From assembly GCF_041956535.1 (NCBI RefSeq), contig NW_027192192.1:245051-309050 (forward strand): a stretch of 64,000 nucleotides of DNA, read 5' to 3'. Positions within the stretch are counted from its first letter, which is position 1; every line of letters starts with the position of its first letter. Positions 22,376 to 34,779 of this stretch are shown here, piece after piece. The translations under genes were made by a program, and so were the position numbers. This stretch comes from Calcarisporiella thermophila CBS 279.70 (taxonomy: Eukaryota; Calcarisporiellomycota). The notes below the pieces were generated by a model. It made no database searches, had not been told where the DNA came from, and saw only the letters and a list, made by a program, of their open reading frames with translations.

Positions 22376-24149
22376 TCATCTCCTCTTTGATAGAACCTTT
22401 TGTACAGCGGATTTCACTACCCCGGCAGCCCGATCATTTTCCTTGCGCGTCAGTGCTGCGCAGACACAAATACGGATGGAAGGTCGCGGCGCATCACGCT
22501 CCTGGTCCACGACGTATTTGGCGCGGGTCAGAAGGACCCCGTTCTGCGAGGCCTCGTCCACGATATCTTGTAGAATGCGCTCCTCCTCCTCACGGCCGAT
22601 GCGTTCGCCGTAACGATGGAGTAGTGTCTCGCGGATGCGCATGTGGATCATCGGGCTCGAGGGGTCGGAGCTTAGGGTGACAAGGCGCTCCAACGAGCCT
22701 GAGGTTAACGTCTTGTAGAACGCTCGGGTATGGGCCTGGAGCTCGGTCATGAGCGAGGGCGTCTTGGAGAGGATGCTCAGGGCTTCGGACGTGCTCACAG
22801 CAAGCATGGCCGGGAGCGCGGCCGAGAAAACGTATGCATTTCCGGAGAGCCGCTGATGATCCACAATCTCGGTGTTGCCCGCGCAGAAACCACCGCTCGA
22901 TCCGAAGGCGTTGCACATCGAGCCCACAATCATGTCCACTTCGCTGGGCGACACGTCGAAATGATCCGTCAATCCGGCCCCGCGCTTACCAAGCACTCCG
23001 ATGGAGAACGATTCGTCGAGAATCAAACGGTAACGATACTTCTTCTTCAGCTCGATGAGCTTCGGAAGCGGCGTGATATCACCATAGTTGGCGAAAAGGC
23101 CTTCCGTGACGATGAAGCGGCGGGTGAGGGGCTTCTTTTTGCGAAGCTGGTCGACCCGGATCTCTTCCAGCACGCGCTCGAGATCCTCCATGTCATTGTG
23201 TTTGTACCAGCGCACAATCGAGCGGGAGATCTGGCAGCCTTTCTGAATTCCGAAATTGACCCCCTCATCCCTATAGGAAAACAAAGTCGTGAAAAAATGG
23301 GTGGGGTCATTAGCTCTACCATCCTGTTGTGATTTCTGTTCACGACTACTCACACAACAATGATATCTCCACGCTTGGAGAACGCTGCAATGGTGGATGA
23401 GATTGTCGCGAATCCTTGAGCATAGATGATGGCTTCAGTGGTTCCCAAGAATTGGGCCAGATCCTTCTCGAGTTGCATGTGTACATCTAGGGTTCCGTAG
23501 AATCCAGGGGGTCCACAAGCACCAACACCGTATGAGCGCAGAATCTTGATGGCCTTTTCCTTAATTTCCTCATTGGCCACCAAGCCCAGGAAATTGTAGC
23601 TTGCAAGATTGAGCAGTTGAGTTTTGCCATTGACCAGTTTGACCTTGTGGCCATGTCCTCTACATGAATCTTGTGTAAGAGCGGGGGGGAGGGGTGAGAG
23701 GGAAGAATGGGACATACCCTGAAATAATCGGCACTTTGGTCAGCTCCCATTTTTGCTGTTCGGTCAATTGGGGAACGAGTGGCTCAGGTTGCCATTCTTC
23801 GACCAGCTCATCTACCTCCTGTATCGCGAATGATGAATCTCATTAGTCCAATGCATTACTCCTCTTCTCTTTCTCCCCATCATCGGCGGCTTAAATACCC
23901 TACCCTCTCAGTCAGCTTGATGCTATTGTCGCCGATCCGGTATTTCTTGGCTAATAAATATCGAAGGGCAAAAAACACCAGAAATAGCTCCAGAACGACG
24001 CGGAAAGGATCATCACGGTAGCGATCTTTGATGTAGCGGAATACAATGGCCGAGCCTGGGATGGTATAGATGTAGGTCGTGATGGATGCGATGGCTGAGT
24101 TGAGCAAATAGATACTCTCCTCCAGCTCCAGGATATTAGTGTTATTCAT
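22376..24149 (-). CDS. LCB1: Serine palmitoyltransferase subunit 1
   Basis: Non-catalytic partner in the first step of sphingolipid synthesis (serine + palmitoyl-CoA to 3-ketosphinganine) at the ER. Four exons begin at 24149, 23818, 23659 and near 23272. The N-terminus has a membrane segment ([20 protein letters not shown]). The alpha-oxoamine synthase fold follows: [70 protein letters not shown]. At the position where LCB2-type subunits carry the PLP-binding Lys, this protein reads [12 protein letters not shown] without Lys, which marks it as the LCB1 rather than the LCB2 subunit. Length is about 500 aa, normal for fungi. It should need an LCB2 subunit encoded elsewhere. Confidence 0.95.
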
Positions 24150-24413
24150 GTTAGCGGGGGATGTAGGGAATAAATTAAGGTAGAATAGTTAATGGTGGAG
24201 CAAAAGAGGGGGTAAAGGGGGGTGCGAATGATGATGAGCTAGAGCGGGACCATGGAACCTCAAGAGATAAGACCAATTTATAAATAGGAAATATAATTTA
24301 TTACGAATGACTAAGAAGCTGCGACACAAATAAAAGTTCGGGTAAAATCCAATGAAGCGACCGATCTGTATCGGGCTCCAATCCCTCATCCCCCCCCCTC
24401 TAGGATTCAATGA

Positions 24414-26546
24414 TTAAATAACGCTGGATCCGCTCCCGACCTTGCGAGGATCAGCCGCCGCATCAAATCCGGCACGATTCTCCTGCGTGGTCGGAACGCG
24501 AAGCACCGCATGCACGGCAGAAAGGGGTGGGGTAAAGGTGATATTATGGCCAAGCGAAGCTAAGCATAATTGACATCAGCCATGGATAGAGCGCAATCCT
24601 TGGGAGGAAAAAAATCTGCACAAGTTACCCAAATATTCAGCAGTGCCTTTGTCGAACTTTTCTTCGAGGAACGTGTTATTGGGGCTGATTTGATCATGCA
24701 CACGGGGATTTGCCACCGCCTCGGCTAAGGGAGAGTGTATTAAGGTTAGTGAGGAAAGACGACGGCTGACATAGAAGAAAGGCTCAAGCTATACCCAGAG
24801 TCATATTCAAATCCACCACGTTGATGATGTTTTGCAGTGTCTATTCCCACAGAGACCAAATACAAAAGTTGGGTTAGTTCTCAGTTAGCTTCAGCACTAA
24901 CACAACTCCTCCCCCTCTATCCCCCTCATATCCTCATGCATACCGCGGTGATAATTCTGGACCCTCCCGCTGCACCCGTAACCATGAGCAGCTCACCGTC
25001 CCGCTCCACCAACGCCGTCGAGATGCTAGAGAGAGGCCGCTTACCGGGCGCAATATAATTAGCCGGTGTGTCGACCAGGCCGAACGCGTTAGATTTTCCG
25101 GGCGTGCTGAAATCATCCATCTGATCATTCAAAATCTAGAGGGGGCAAAAAACAAGGGTAAGTCTCCCTCGTCGCCTGCCGATCTCCAAAAGCATCATTT
25201 ACAATCCCCGTGTCCGTCATGACTCGCGACCCCCATAACAAGTTGATGGTGGTGGTCATCGAGGCGGCCCACCCAATGGAATCCGCGGCGGACAACTGCG
25301 ATGTTCCGGTGTCGCTCGCTATCTCAAACTTCTTGGGGTTATACCAGTCGGATCCATGCGTCGCATTGTCCGTGATGTGCTCTCTGATCTTCCTTGCGAC
25401 GTCTTTATCGAGGAATTGGTGCACTATTTCCGTGACGTTGGCGACAAAGTCGGGGTCCCCGAGGGCGGTGCGTTGCCCGAAGCCAAACTTCATGGCCTCC
25501 ACTACCCGATGCATGGTTAGATGGTTGCGTTCCAGCTTGTAGCCCTCCAAGATGTTCAGGTCGGAGAGGAGGATCGCTCCACTGGACGGCGGACTCCCCG
25601 CCCACACCCCCATCCCACGATAGGTTGTTTGCAATGGCTCGCGCCTCTTTGGTGTGTATTTCCTCAGATCTTCCAACGTCAACACCCCCCCTGAGGCTTG
25701 AACCGCATCCACGATTGATTTCGCAATGTCCCCGCTGTAGAAGGCCTCCGCGCCCTCCTCTGCGATGCGCTGAAGGGTGTTCGCAAGCGAGGGGAAGGTG
25801 GTGGTCTCGTTCTCGCGAAGAAACACGCCTTTGGGCGCATATACGCTCTTCCAGCGAGTGTCGTTGAGCATGAATGCACTACTGGGGCCCGCAAGGGTGG
25901 TGGCTACCTCTCCAGTGATTCGGAAGCCTTCACGAGCAAGGCGAATAGTGGGGGCGAAGAGGTCCGCCCAGGGAAGCTTCCCGTGTTCACGGTGAATTTC
26001 TTCGAACCCGCGGAGCTGGCCTAACAACGAAGGATAAAAGAATGGGATCCATGCATCCCCAAGCTAGCTGAGCTACATGGTTTTTGGGGACTCATAAGAG
26101 ATTAGTCATCCATACCAGGAATCCCTACGGACAGGCCTCCAATGGTGGAGGCCGTGGGGCTTTTCCCTACGAACATGGTTTCATTGGATGCCGCGGGGGC
26201 CATTTCCCGAAAGTCATAGAACAGCTTTTCTCCTCCTGGTTTCCGCAACAACAAAAAGCCTAGCGTACACATATAACGTGTCAACGCGTATCCTATACCA
26301 AGCCGAAGTCGCGCATCTCTCATTACCTCCTCCGCCAATCCCGCAATGGTGTCCGCCCATCAGCCCAACGCAGATAGCACTCGCCAACACGCTGTCCACC
26401 GCATTGCCGCCCTTTTGGAGCATCTGGGTTCCTATCTCTGAACACTCCGCGGTCTCTGATGCCACAGCACCATGGATCGTGTCCCTGTGCACCAAAGGCG
26501 CTGCGCTCACCAGGGGAAGGAGAAAGACAATGCCCAAGAGTCTCAT
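24414..26546 (-). CDS. Gamma-glutamyltransferase (glutathione hydrolase)
   Basis: Cleaves the gamma-glutamyl bond of glutathione; in fungi usually vacuolar or secreted. About six exons, including 26546-26327, 26259-26116 and 26020 to about 25195. A signal peptide is present (MRLLGIVFLLPLVSAAP). Large-subunit features: ECSEIGTQMLQKGGNAVDS, GIGGGGFLLLRKPGG, GLSVGIPGQLRGFEEIHREH, GVWAGSPPSSGAILL. The auto-processing region reads DTGTSQLSAADSIGWAAS, so the catalytic Thr is kept while the common T-S/A-H motif has Gln for His. Small-subunit features: TTTINLLWGS, MDDFSTPGKSNAFG, PLSSIST and GAAGGSRI. The protein ends AADPRKVGSGSSVI. A single precursor matures into two chains by cleavage before the Thr (family knowledge). 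It lies head-to-tail with LCB1 and USP, but nothing suggests co-regulation. Confidence 0.93.
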
Positions 26547-26993
26547 TGTGAAGAGGCTATAGGCTTGGAGAGGGGGAGTGGGAGATGGAGAGTGAGGGAT
26601 TATGAAGAAGTGGTGGAAGAGGTTAAAAGCGAGCCAAAACTAATAAGGAAGCATCAACAGAATTCTCCGGCTGGAGATCTCCCGCCTCCTATTCTACTGC
26701 CGATTCACCCATTGGCCAGGGGGGGAATAAACTGTTTGATTCCCAGACTGCGGCAGGCTCTGTTGCCACCCATTTTCACGGGATCCTGTCCATCGCTTTA
26801 CTAACACGCGAGCAAGAGCGTCATATTAAATACACGAGGTACACCGAAAAGAGAAATAAAAGAAGATTGACCGGCAGGATGCTGACCGCCCAAAGAGTAG
26901 CATGTATACAAGGTAAATGAAAAGGGCTAATTACATAAAGAGAAGATGATATTTCCGAGCATGGCCGTTCCCATTGAAGTATTCTCCAGTGCG
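26547..26993. other. Intergenic (GGT upstream, USP downstream)
   Basis: 447 bp holding the putative GGT promoter and the USP 3' UTR. No further gene was recognised. Confidence 0.5.
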
Positions 26994-27778
26994 TCAAGTA
27001 TCCTTGTCCACTTTCTCGTGGACCGAGTCCCTGACGGTAATCACCGTGCAGCGCGCCTTCTTTTGGACATAGCTCGAGAAACTTCCCCAGAACAATCTAT
27101 TCATCGATGGGTCAGTATTAGCCGACAGCCCTAACAACCTGGATTTACCGGTTCCATGATCCCTTTAAATGAGATCCCATGACCAGCACGTCCGACTTCA
27201 CACATTTCTCCACATATTCGACGATCATGTTGCCGCTGTCCATGCGCGATCCGATGACATGGACCACGGTTGGGATCTTCACAAGGGGTTAAATTGGGGC
27301 GTATAATTAATCATGGATGCAACATTGAAGAAACTCAAATGCATACATTAGCATCTCGGAGCCTCTTCGCGTACTGTTCCATGTTCTCTTTGGCTTCCGA
27401 TTCGATCTAAATGCTCCGGACATTAATTCAAAAGAGCAAGCGAAAAATGTCCCGGAGGCATCATTACCTGCTGATCAAGATCGCAGATCCAAGACGACAT
27501 GTAAAACGAGGTTGTCCCTACATGAGGATAGAGGGTGCTTCCTGTTGTTAGCATCCAATCCTCGAGGCCCATTGTTTAATTTCCCGGAAGGCGCAACTCT
27601 CATCCTTACCAAGCTCTTCGGCGTCAAGCCCCGTGTCCAGCGTCAAGGCACACACAATGTCCACCTTGTCCCTGCCTGGCCGCAAGAAGTTCTCAAGCAG
27701 CCAGGTGATGACATAGTCCTCCGGACCGGCAGGACTAAGGGCTACGACCACGTAGCGCGAGGCGGGTTGGCTTGTCAT
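26994..27778 (-). CDS. Universal stress protein (UspA)-family protein
   Basis: Small nucleotide-binding alpha/beta fold. Five exons run from ATG 27778 to TGA 26994, with joins that keep phase. Exon 1 starts MTSQPASRYVVVALSPAG, the first strand of the fold. The C-terminal motif reads VMGSHLKGSWNRLFWGSFSS then YVQKKARCTVITVRD, matching the G-2x-G-9x-G(S/T) ATP-binding signature of ATP-binding USP proteins. Length is about 165-175 aa, usual for the family. Fungal members are mostly uncharacterised stress-linked proteins, so the cellular role is open. It is divergent from the gene at 28637. Confidence 0.85.
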
Positions 27779-28636
27779 GGTTCGATTTAAGACGGGGTGG
27801 GAAAGAGGGGCTGCGGGCGCCTCTTCTCATCACCCTGCATGCAGAATTTCGAGATCATCTTGTGACGTCGAATTCGATGTCGACACGCCTGGAGAACAAG
27901 GCCATGAGATGGGAGAAATTGGGCCATCCAAGCCCAATCACGCTCAAAGAAGGCGCTTTTTTTTCCCATCTAGCATGTTGCAGCTTGTTCCTGTGACCAT
28001 GGTGGCATTCTCTTCGGATGCCTTCCCCTCCCATCTCGAGGCGACTGCCGCGCGGCCGAGCGTCGCCCGCCAGCCCAGCGGCCCTCCGCTCCACGGCCAA
28101 GAGCGGCGCAGAGCGGTCCCAAGGCCCCGGGTTTGGGGAACCTGCGCTCCGACACCCTCGTCTGCACGGCTGCCGATTCTGGCTGCGGGGTCCGCGGTTT
28201 AGGGTGTTTTGTGTTTATTCAAAATTACAAATTTTGACTGACACTTCTGCCATAGGAGAATGCAATTGGAATGCGTCTGACAGGGCAACAACTCCGGATT
28301 CTCCCGCCCGCGTACGGTTGAAATTGGTGCAACGGGGAAACAACCACCACATTTTCCCTTTCCTTTTTGTCGCCTCCAACCCTGCTATATAAAACACATG
28401 GCCCTCGTCTCCCGTGCCTCTCTAACCGATTCCTTCCCCTCGCTGTGATTCCTCGTTTGTTTTAGGCCCGTCGCCGCCTCCCTCCTTCCAGCCTGCACGC
28501 TTGTCTTATCTCTGTGTGCCGCACACCGCGACTTCGGACTTTCTTTTTTTCTTTGTTTTGGTTTCTCTGCTGCTTATTTTTGCGGCTCTTTTCTCCGGGC
28601 TCCTACTCCCGCCTCGACTGTGTCTTCTCCCCCCCC
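27779..28636. other. Divergent intergenic region
   Basis: About 860 bp between the USP start and the unknown gene at 28637. The 28380-28636 part is strongly pyrimidine-rich, as expected of a fungal core promoter or 5' UTR. No other gene was recognised. Confidence 0.45.
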
Positions 28637-29293
28637 ATGAAGGTTCATCTTACCCCGCCACCCATATCCTCCTACAATTCTCTCCCGGCCCACCTCCAGC
28701 TCCCCAATCAGCGGCTTGGCAAGCACATTCGCCGGCTGGGCCGCATCTTCCTCCGGCATCCTGACTCCCACCGATACGCGCTCTGTTTGCTGCATCGGCA
28801 TTACGACCTGCGTTCCGGGGAGATCATCGTACAGTATCCAACCAATGGCGGCGTGGTAAGCATAGCGGAACCCCATCTGGCGCCGCACCAGTGGAGCATG
28901 CTGGGGGTCATTCCGGTGGCATGGCATTTGGGGATTGGCCAAGAGGAGGAGGAGGAGGAGGAGGAGGAGGGCAATGTCGGCAAAATTGAAGGCCTAGTAC
29001 CGTACGAATTCCAATTCGGGCGTGGAAAGATCAAAGATCTAGACATGGGCTTTCTGCAGGAGCTGGGCGAATTCCTCGAGAGAAAGCGGCTCGGAGGCCT
29101 GTTTGGGGTGTGCCTTGCGGAGGAGCACACCGAGAATACGGACATTGAGATAGAGCGCATGGAGGGCCGCGGCAGAAGAATCGTCATTGAGAAGAGCAGC
29201 CAGCCGGTTGCCAATGGAGTGCCCGTTAAATGGAAATTCTATGAGGGCAGGGATACTTCCATGATCATTCGGTGCATCAGGATGTGTGTATAG
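28637..29293 (+). CDS. Protein of unknown function, single exon
   Basis: Not recognised. A 218-codon intronless ORF from an ATG after a C-rich leader to TAG 29293. The frame is open further upstream but without an ATG, so 28637 is chosen. It has a basic N-terminal region (QRLGKHIRRLGRIFLRHPDS), a run of about 12 codons mostly GAG (acidic linker), then a compact-looking C-terminal half (FGRGKIKDLDMGFLQELGEF, GVCLAEEHTENTDIEIERME, WKFYEGRDTSMIIR). No signal peptide, membrane segment or catalytic motif was seen. The ordered C-terminal half suggests a real protein with lineage-restricted homologues. Confidence 0.6.
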   Translation: MKVHLTPPPISSYNSLPAHLQLPNQRLGKHIRRLGRIFLRHPDSHRYALCLLHRHYDLRSGEIIVQYPTNGGVVSIAEPHLAPHQWSMLGVIPVAWHLGIGQEEEEEEEEEGNVGKIEGLVPYEFQFGRGKIKDLDMGFLQELGEFLERKRLGGLFGVCLAEEHTENTDIEIERMEGRGRRIVIEKSSQPVANGVPVKWKFYEGRDTSMIIRCIRMCV

Positions 29294-30044
29294 TGATATC
29301 CCTTCTTTATACCTTTATTTTCATATTATCATCTCCATTCCCCTGTTTTACTCGCTATCTATAATAATAATACTAATTCATATACTCGATGCCATCATGA
29401 GACTGAAGGATTCCTCTCATGGCAAGCAGAGGAGAGCTTCGAGCCGTCGAGATACTGGTCTTTGCTTTTACTAGAATAAAGCAGACGATAGGCGGGGTTC
29501 TACCCGAGCTGAAATTTCGTCATGCACCAGAATTAAAGGGAAGAGGATCGATTAGAAGAGACAGGGAGGGCTGGTCAATGCGCAACAGCAGGTTGCGTGC
29601 GGATGGCGATGCTGGTCGCTAGGGATGAGCGGAGAGGTTGGCAGCATTTCAGCGCCATGAGGGGGAGGCGATGGAGAAACGCTTTTGAGGAACACACCAT
29701 GACGGATAGGGTTAAAAATAGGCCAGGGACAACGGAGCCAAATTAGAACATAATGAAGCGCTGTTGAGGGTCGGCAATAGATCGAAAACATTAAGGGGGT
29801 ATTGGCCCGTGGCCAATCGAAATCGAAAGGCTTAATGTGGCCCTCGAAGCTCATAGTAGAAAGGGGAGAAAAATTATCGTCCTCAATGTAACTCTGAATT
29901 CAACCACATTTTTGTTTCATTGCTTCTCAACCACTCCCCATCTCGTCCTACTGTGATCGCCTGAACCTCTCTCCCACATCGCTCCTTCATTCCCCATCCC
30001 CCCTCGCCCCTAGCTCATCCACAAGAGGAGCCAGGAAGGCGACT
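29294..30044. other. Intergenic
   Basis: About 750 bp between two plus-strand genes. It contains a C/T-rich stretch at about 29930-30020 just before the next start codon, typical of a promoter or leader. No gene was seen. Confidence 0.45.
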
Positions 30045-32107
30045 ATGGATCGGTCATCGATAGATCGCTCCTATTCCAGAAAAGTAAGCGGCATCTTGGG
30101 CCAATGCTCCCTTGGATTCGCCTTGCTTCCATGCTAATCGCTCATGGAATACACTTCATTCCTCTACTTTCTTTTCTCTCCAGGACTACCAGTCGCTCAA
30201 TGGCAAACGCCGATTCCTTTCTATTGGAAGTCACCGCAAGGCATCAATAGACAGCCCACTGGGCATCTCTTCTTTTACCTCCCCCCTGCGACCCGCATCG
30301 ATGTTCTCGGCGCCACCCCCTGTCGATTATCGCCCCTCCCATCTCACCGACCAATCCTCCATTTGCCCCGATCCTCGTCCGCTCTCCGGCATTTTCGAAT
30401 GGGGGAAGGGCAAGGAGAACGGAAAGCGAATGAATTCGTACGGCAGTCTCATGAGTGATTCCCCCCTAAAAACAGAAAAGGTACAGATCAACGCCAGCAG
30501 AACATGGCCCCCTCTTTTGCCCTTATTTTACCCCTAACCTCTCGGTTTGCTGTCCACTTAGCCCTATAGGCTCAACTCCACCCATTCCTTTCACGACGCT
30601 AGCTCTGTCGATAGTCAGAGTATACCCGAAGGAGAGAGCGAGGAGGATGAAGCGGCACGGACCAATGGCACTGCTGGCAGCTATCGGATCGCCGGGTCGG
30701 AGAGGACGATATCGGAAGACACGGAGGGAGAAGAGGATCTCCGGTCGACCGTGGAACGAGCCGTCGAGGAAGAGGAGGACGCCGCGGACCTCGTCGATTT
30801 TGATTTGATGAAGCCACGCGAGCATCGCCGTCCCCCCATTTATATCCCCCCCGCCCACTTCCCCTCGCCTCACTTCCCCTCCCCGCCACTCATTCCCAAA
30901 CCCCCGCCATTTCAGCCAAAAGAGCCCCCCGGCGCCCCGCCCCTACATCCGCACAGTGGCCAGGATGCCACCCGAATCCGCCAGCTCGAGCAGCATATCG
31001 AGCAGCTGACCCTCCAGAACGTCCGCCTCCAACGCACCAACCGCCTGCTAAAGGCCGACGCCGACACCGCCATCGCGGCGACCCAACACGCCATGGAGGA
31101 AGAGCAGGATAGGCTGCGGCTGCAAATTGTGCGGCTCCAGCGATCCAACCGTCTGCTATCACAAGAACTCGATGAAAATGTCCATGAAATCCGCCGACTG
31201 AAAAAGGAAGAGGACGTAGGACTGGCGAAAGAATACCAATTTTTGGCAGAGAAAGTGGAGTTTTTGCATCGACAAGTAAGTACCCCTCCCCTAAGCGCAA
31301 CGTAATAGTCACGCAGATACATGCATACATACATAGATGCATACATATTTGTATGTGCGTGTGGGTGTGTTTGTGTCTGAATGTGCGTGCGTGTGTTTAT
31401 TTATTCACTAGCCTCTTTGGGGTGACCGGGGATTCAACGGATTCTTTTTTTCTTAGTTGGTAGGAGAAAATTTGAGGGCAAAGCCCCCAGCCGAATGCAA
31501 GACGGAGAAGAGAGACTCCCGTGCAAGAGAACTGGAGAAAAACCACGAGCAAGCATCGGAATGGGAGGAGAAGTATGAAAAGGTGAGTCTTCGAGTGAAC
31601 GCTTGACGCTGCGCATACGCTCCCTCCCCCCCCCCCCACCTCCCCAGTGCACTAACCCAAACTCTCGTTTGACGCTAGCTGCTGCAAAAGTATCAAGAGC
31701 TCGAACAGCGCCATCTCTGCCTCCAGAACTCACTCGCCGAAGCTGAGCAAAGGTTTCAGGACAAGCTCTCGGAGGAGGAGTATCTGCGAAAAGAGTTGGA
31801 GATCAAAGACCAGGTGGTGGCGCAGATGGAGGCGAGCTTCACGGAAATGGAGGAGGAGTACGAGCTGCTGAAGGCGGCCGAGGCCAAGCGTGGCCGGCGG
31901 TTGGAAAATGGGTTCGGCGCGGAGAGCGAGGAGGAGGACGAGGCGGCCAAGGGTTCCGTGGAGGGCGGCGACTATGATTTCCCGATGCCTCCCTTGTCGC
32001 CGGACGCTCTGCAAAACGGACGGCGTGAACTGAGTCATGGTGGATACCCAAAACATGGGGATTATTTGTCGCTGCATACGAAAAAAATCATCCACCCATC
32101 CGGGTGA
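30045..32107 (+). CDS. Coiled-coil protein of unknown function
   Basis: Five exons, 30045-30083, 30183-30480, 30562-31275, 31457-31582 and 31679-32107, join in frame with good GT-AG signals, about 535 residues. The N-terminus is Ser/Pro-rich and likely phosphorylated (RSYSRK, DYQSLNGKRRFLSIGS). An acidic stretch and a Pro-rich stretch (PPIYIPPAHFPSPHFPSPP) follow. The C-terminal half is a long coiled coil with regular leucine heptads (IRQLEQHIEQLTLQNVRLQR, LRLQIVRLQRSNRLLSQEL, LLQKYQELEQRHLCLQNSL), ending in an acidic tail. The layout resembles cytoskeletal, septation or spindle-pole adaptors, but no family motif identifies it. Intron 3 carries a TACA/GTGT microsatellite (about 31317-31400). 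Confidence 0.75.
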
Positions 32108-34779
32108 ACTGCACCATTTGCATTCGTTCTTGGTTATAGGCACGCATGGTAGTTGAATGGATCTAATTCTGGCATTTTTTTTTCCCTCCTGACTCTATCC
32201 TACACTCTATTTTTGTTTCTTCCCTCTTCCTATGTTTATCATGACGAGAGGTGGGCTTAGCACCACCCTTGCTTGTTGTTTACCCCCCCCCCCCCTTGTG
32301 TGTTGTTTCCGGCATCTACCCTTGTGTGTATTTTTAGGATGCTTAGCGAGAATTGTTATTTTACATTAGTATTGTTATATTTTTTTTTCATACTTTCCTC
32401 TCATGTTTATAAAGCCTACTGCCATTTTATCTGCCCAACTCGTGAGATGCATTAGGCGAAACGAACTGACCCACGCCGCAAGATGGTTGTGCAGAAAATG
32501 AATCCTGTCCTACTCTGCAGACGGAGGGGGGGGACGGGAGAGAGTAGCAACCTGCGGGCGGCGTAAAAATAACAAAACCGATAGGCCATCTTCCCTCTTT
32601 GAGACGAATTATCCGGGGAAGGGAAAAAGGGGGAGATACTGCAGAGCCGAGAAATGAAGCCGTTGCTCATCCCCAGCCTCCTTCGTAGCAGGGATACATA
32701 ACCTCTCATAAAACTGGAAACAGCAGCAGATAAAAAGATTATTTAGACCGAAAGCAAAAAAATCCATAAGCCGCTTCCTCCCCCCCCCCCCTTCGGTCCT
32801 ACGATTTTGCCTCGGAATTTTACTCGCATCTGCCTAACAATGGGTACATGCTCTTGCAGTAGTTGGCGCAGCAGCGTCCAAACAACGCTGTAATAAACGG
32901 TGCATGGAGAGGAAGAAGGAGAAAAATAGAGAAAAACACGGATAGAGTTTCAAGCAGGGGCGAGGCCAATGACCCGGCTTATGATGCGACGTGCCCTTAG
33001 TGTATGACGTGGACTGGGTCGCAAAAGAAGGGCAGCTTTGGGTAGCTTCGGGGCTCTTTTGGCACAAGAGCACAAACTCTTTTATTGCTTTCCAACCGAA
33101 AACGATAATCGACTGAAAATGCAGTGCAAAACAAAAGCCCCTTCCATCGTTCCCCTTTCCTCCCTTTGCGATGGCGGGACGCGGCTACTTCAAACGCTTG
33201 AGTAGATCCCGGCCCCACTTTGACTTTCCAAACCTAATATTCTATTTGGGAGGCCGCATCGTAAACTTCTTCACACAATCTTAATTCGATTAGAGTCCAT
33301 CCCAAGCGCACGAGTGCATTTTGGGCCCAAACCGGGTTTTCTCCTCCCTCTCTTTGCGGCTTAGTAATAGCTTTAGCTTTACATGGGATTGCTTCGGACG
33401 CAACCCTATTCTCCCTCTCCCCTTCCCCCTCCCCCTCCTCCTCTTGGAGACGTTTGCCAGTCGTGGCCACTCATGTTGGCCTCTGGACCCTTTCATCTCT
33501 ATTCTCTTGCCGCTTCTCTGTGCAGCTGTTGATATTCCTCGCACATCAATTAATTTAGCAGCCCATATTTGCAGCGAGATTGCTGCAGATTTATTTACGC
33601 GAGCCGTGGCAAGCAAGGTTTGATGCTGACGTTGTATCTAGCTCGACCATGGGGATGGATCTAGGAAAAAGCGGTGTTTGAGCTTAGAAGCCGTGGCAAA
33701 GCCCGCAATCCCTTTTTTTTTCCCATCTGGTTCCACACACATCGTCTCTACCAATAAACAAGTTTTTCGATGCCATTTCGACCCATGGAACGATGTATCT
33801 ATGCAAATGAACCCACTTCTAATTCCGGTGTGGGTTGACGTGCTTGCTGGAAAGAATTCCCCCGCAGTCAGGTTGGTTGGCGGCGCAATAGCAGTAACAA
33901 GAATTCGCACGCGCGCGGTATCCGAATCCCTTCCCTCCCCCCCTTTGAGCCAATTCCCACTGCTGAGGCAACCACGGTGTTAATCGCTCATTGACGTGGG
34001 ACAGAAACCACCCCGCTTTCGGCTTGTCATTCAATAATTCGACGCTCCAAGAGAAGAAGAGCTAGCTTTTTTCTTTGCCCTCTGGCCTTGGAAAAAAGCG
34101 GTCGCCCTACCAACAGAACCAACTTCCTACCCCCTCCCCTCCGGGTCATTGAGCAAAGGTGGCCCCCGCTTTGTTTTTTTCCCCCCTACGTTTCCAGTCG
34201 GCCCTCGACGCTCTTATTCGAACTAGAGCACCGCGGAGGGATGCTCTTCATCTTGAAAACTCGCTTATGAACCGGTGTGTTTTGTTCCTATTTATTTTTT
34301 CTCTTTGGGTCAGGATCGGTGACAGGATTGATAGCACAGGCTCTGGGCTATTCGCGCTATGCAAGCGTGCAAATTAGCAAATAAAAACCTTGTGTCCACT
34401 AGCTTTTGTGATCCCGGCCCCTATTAGGAAGGCCTTTCAATTAGAAAACAAAAAACACGCTATCTAAAACAAACATCCTTTTTTTTAATTTATGGCTATG
34501 CCGCACCGCCATATTCCGATGCGTCCTTACTTGATCAGGATGTGCGAATATATATATATAAATATTCATTAACTTCGCAGGTTCTGTGCATATTTCTTTT
34601 CTCTCGCGGTGCCGCTGGTGCTTTTATTTCTCGTTCACCTTCCCCCCACCCCCTTCATCTTTTCCCCCTATTGCCCCCCCCCCCTACCTTCCTCAACTTT
34701 CCTCGCAATATACAACACTGTATTCATAGCATTTTGTATTCAATCCCCCAAAACAGCCTTCCGTTTGTTAAAAAAAATC
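32108..34779. other. 2.7-kb intergenic stretch
   Basis: Separates the coiled-coil gene from the GATA-like/PHD gene. ORFs up to about 108 codons show no domain. It has homopolymer C and T runs (around 32282-32294, 32780-32790 and 34675-34685) and an AT-rich TATA-like tract (ATATATATATAAATATT, near 34549) about 230 bp before the next start codon. A long promoter for a regulatory gene or a non-coding RNA are possibilities I cannot show. Confidence 0.4.

Noticed and set aside
22730-23332. A 200-codon plus-strand ORF opposite LCB1
   Set aside because: Antisense to clearly conserved LCB1 coding sequence; composition is that of a reverse-frame shadow.
31317-31400. A possible structured RNA in the TACA/GTGT-rich stretch
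   Set aside because: Simple-sequence repeat within an intron; no stable fold beyond that expected of microsatellites.
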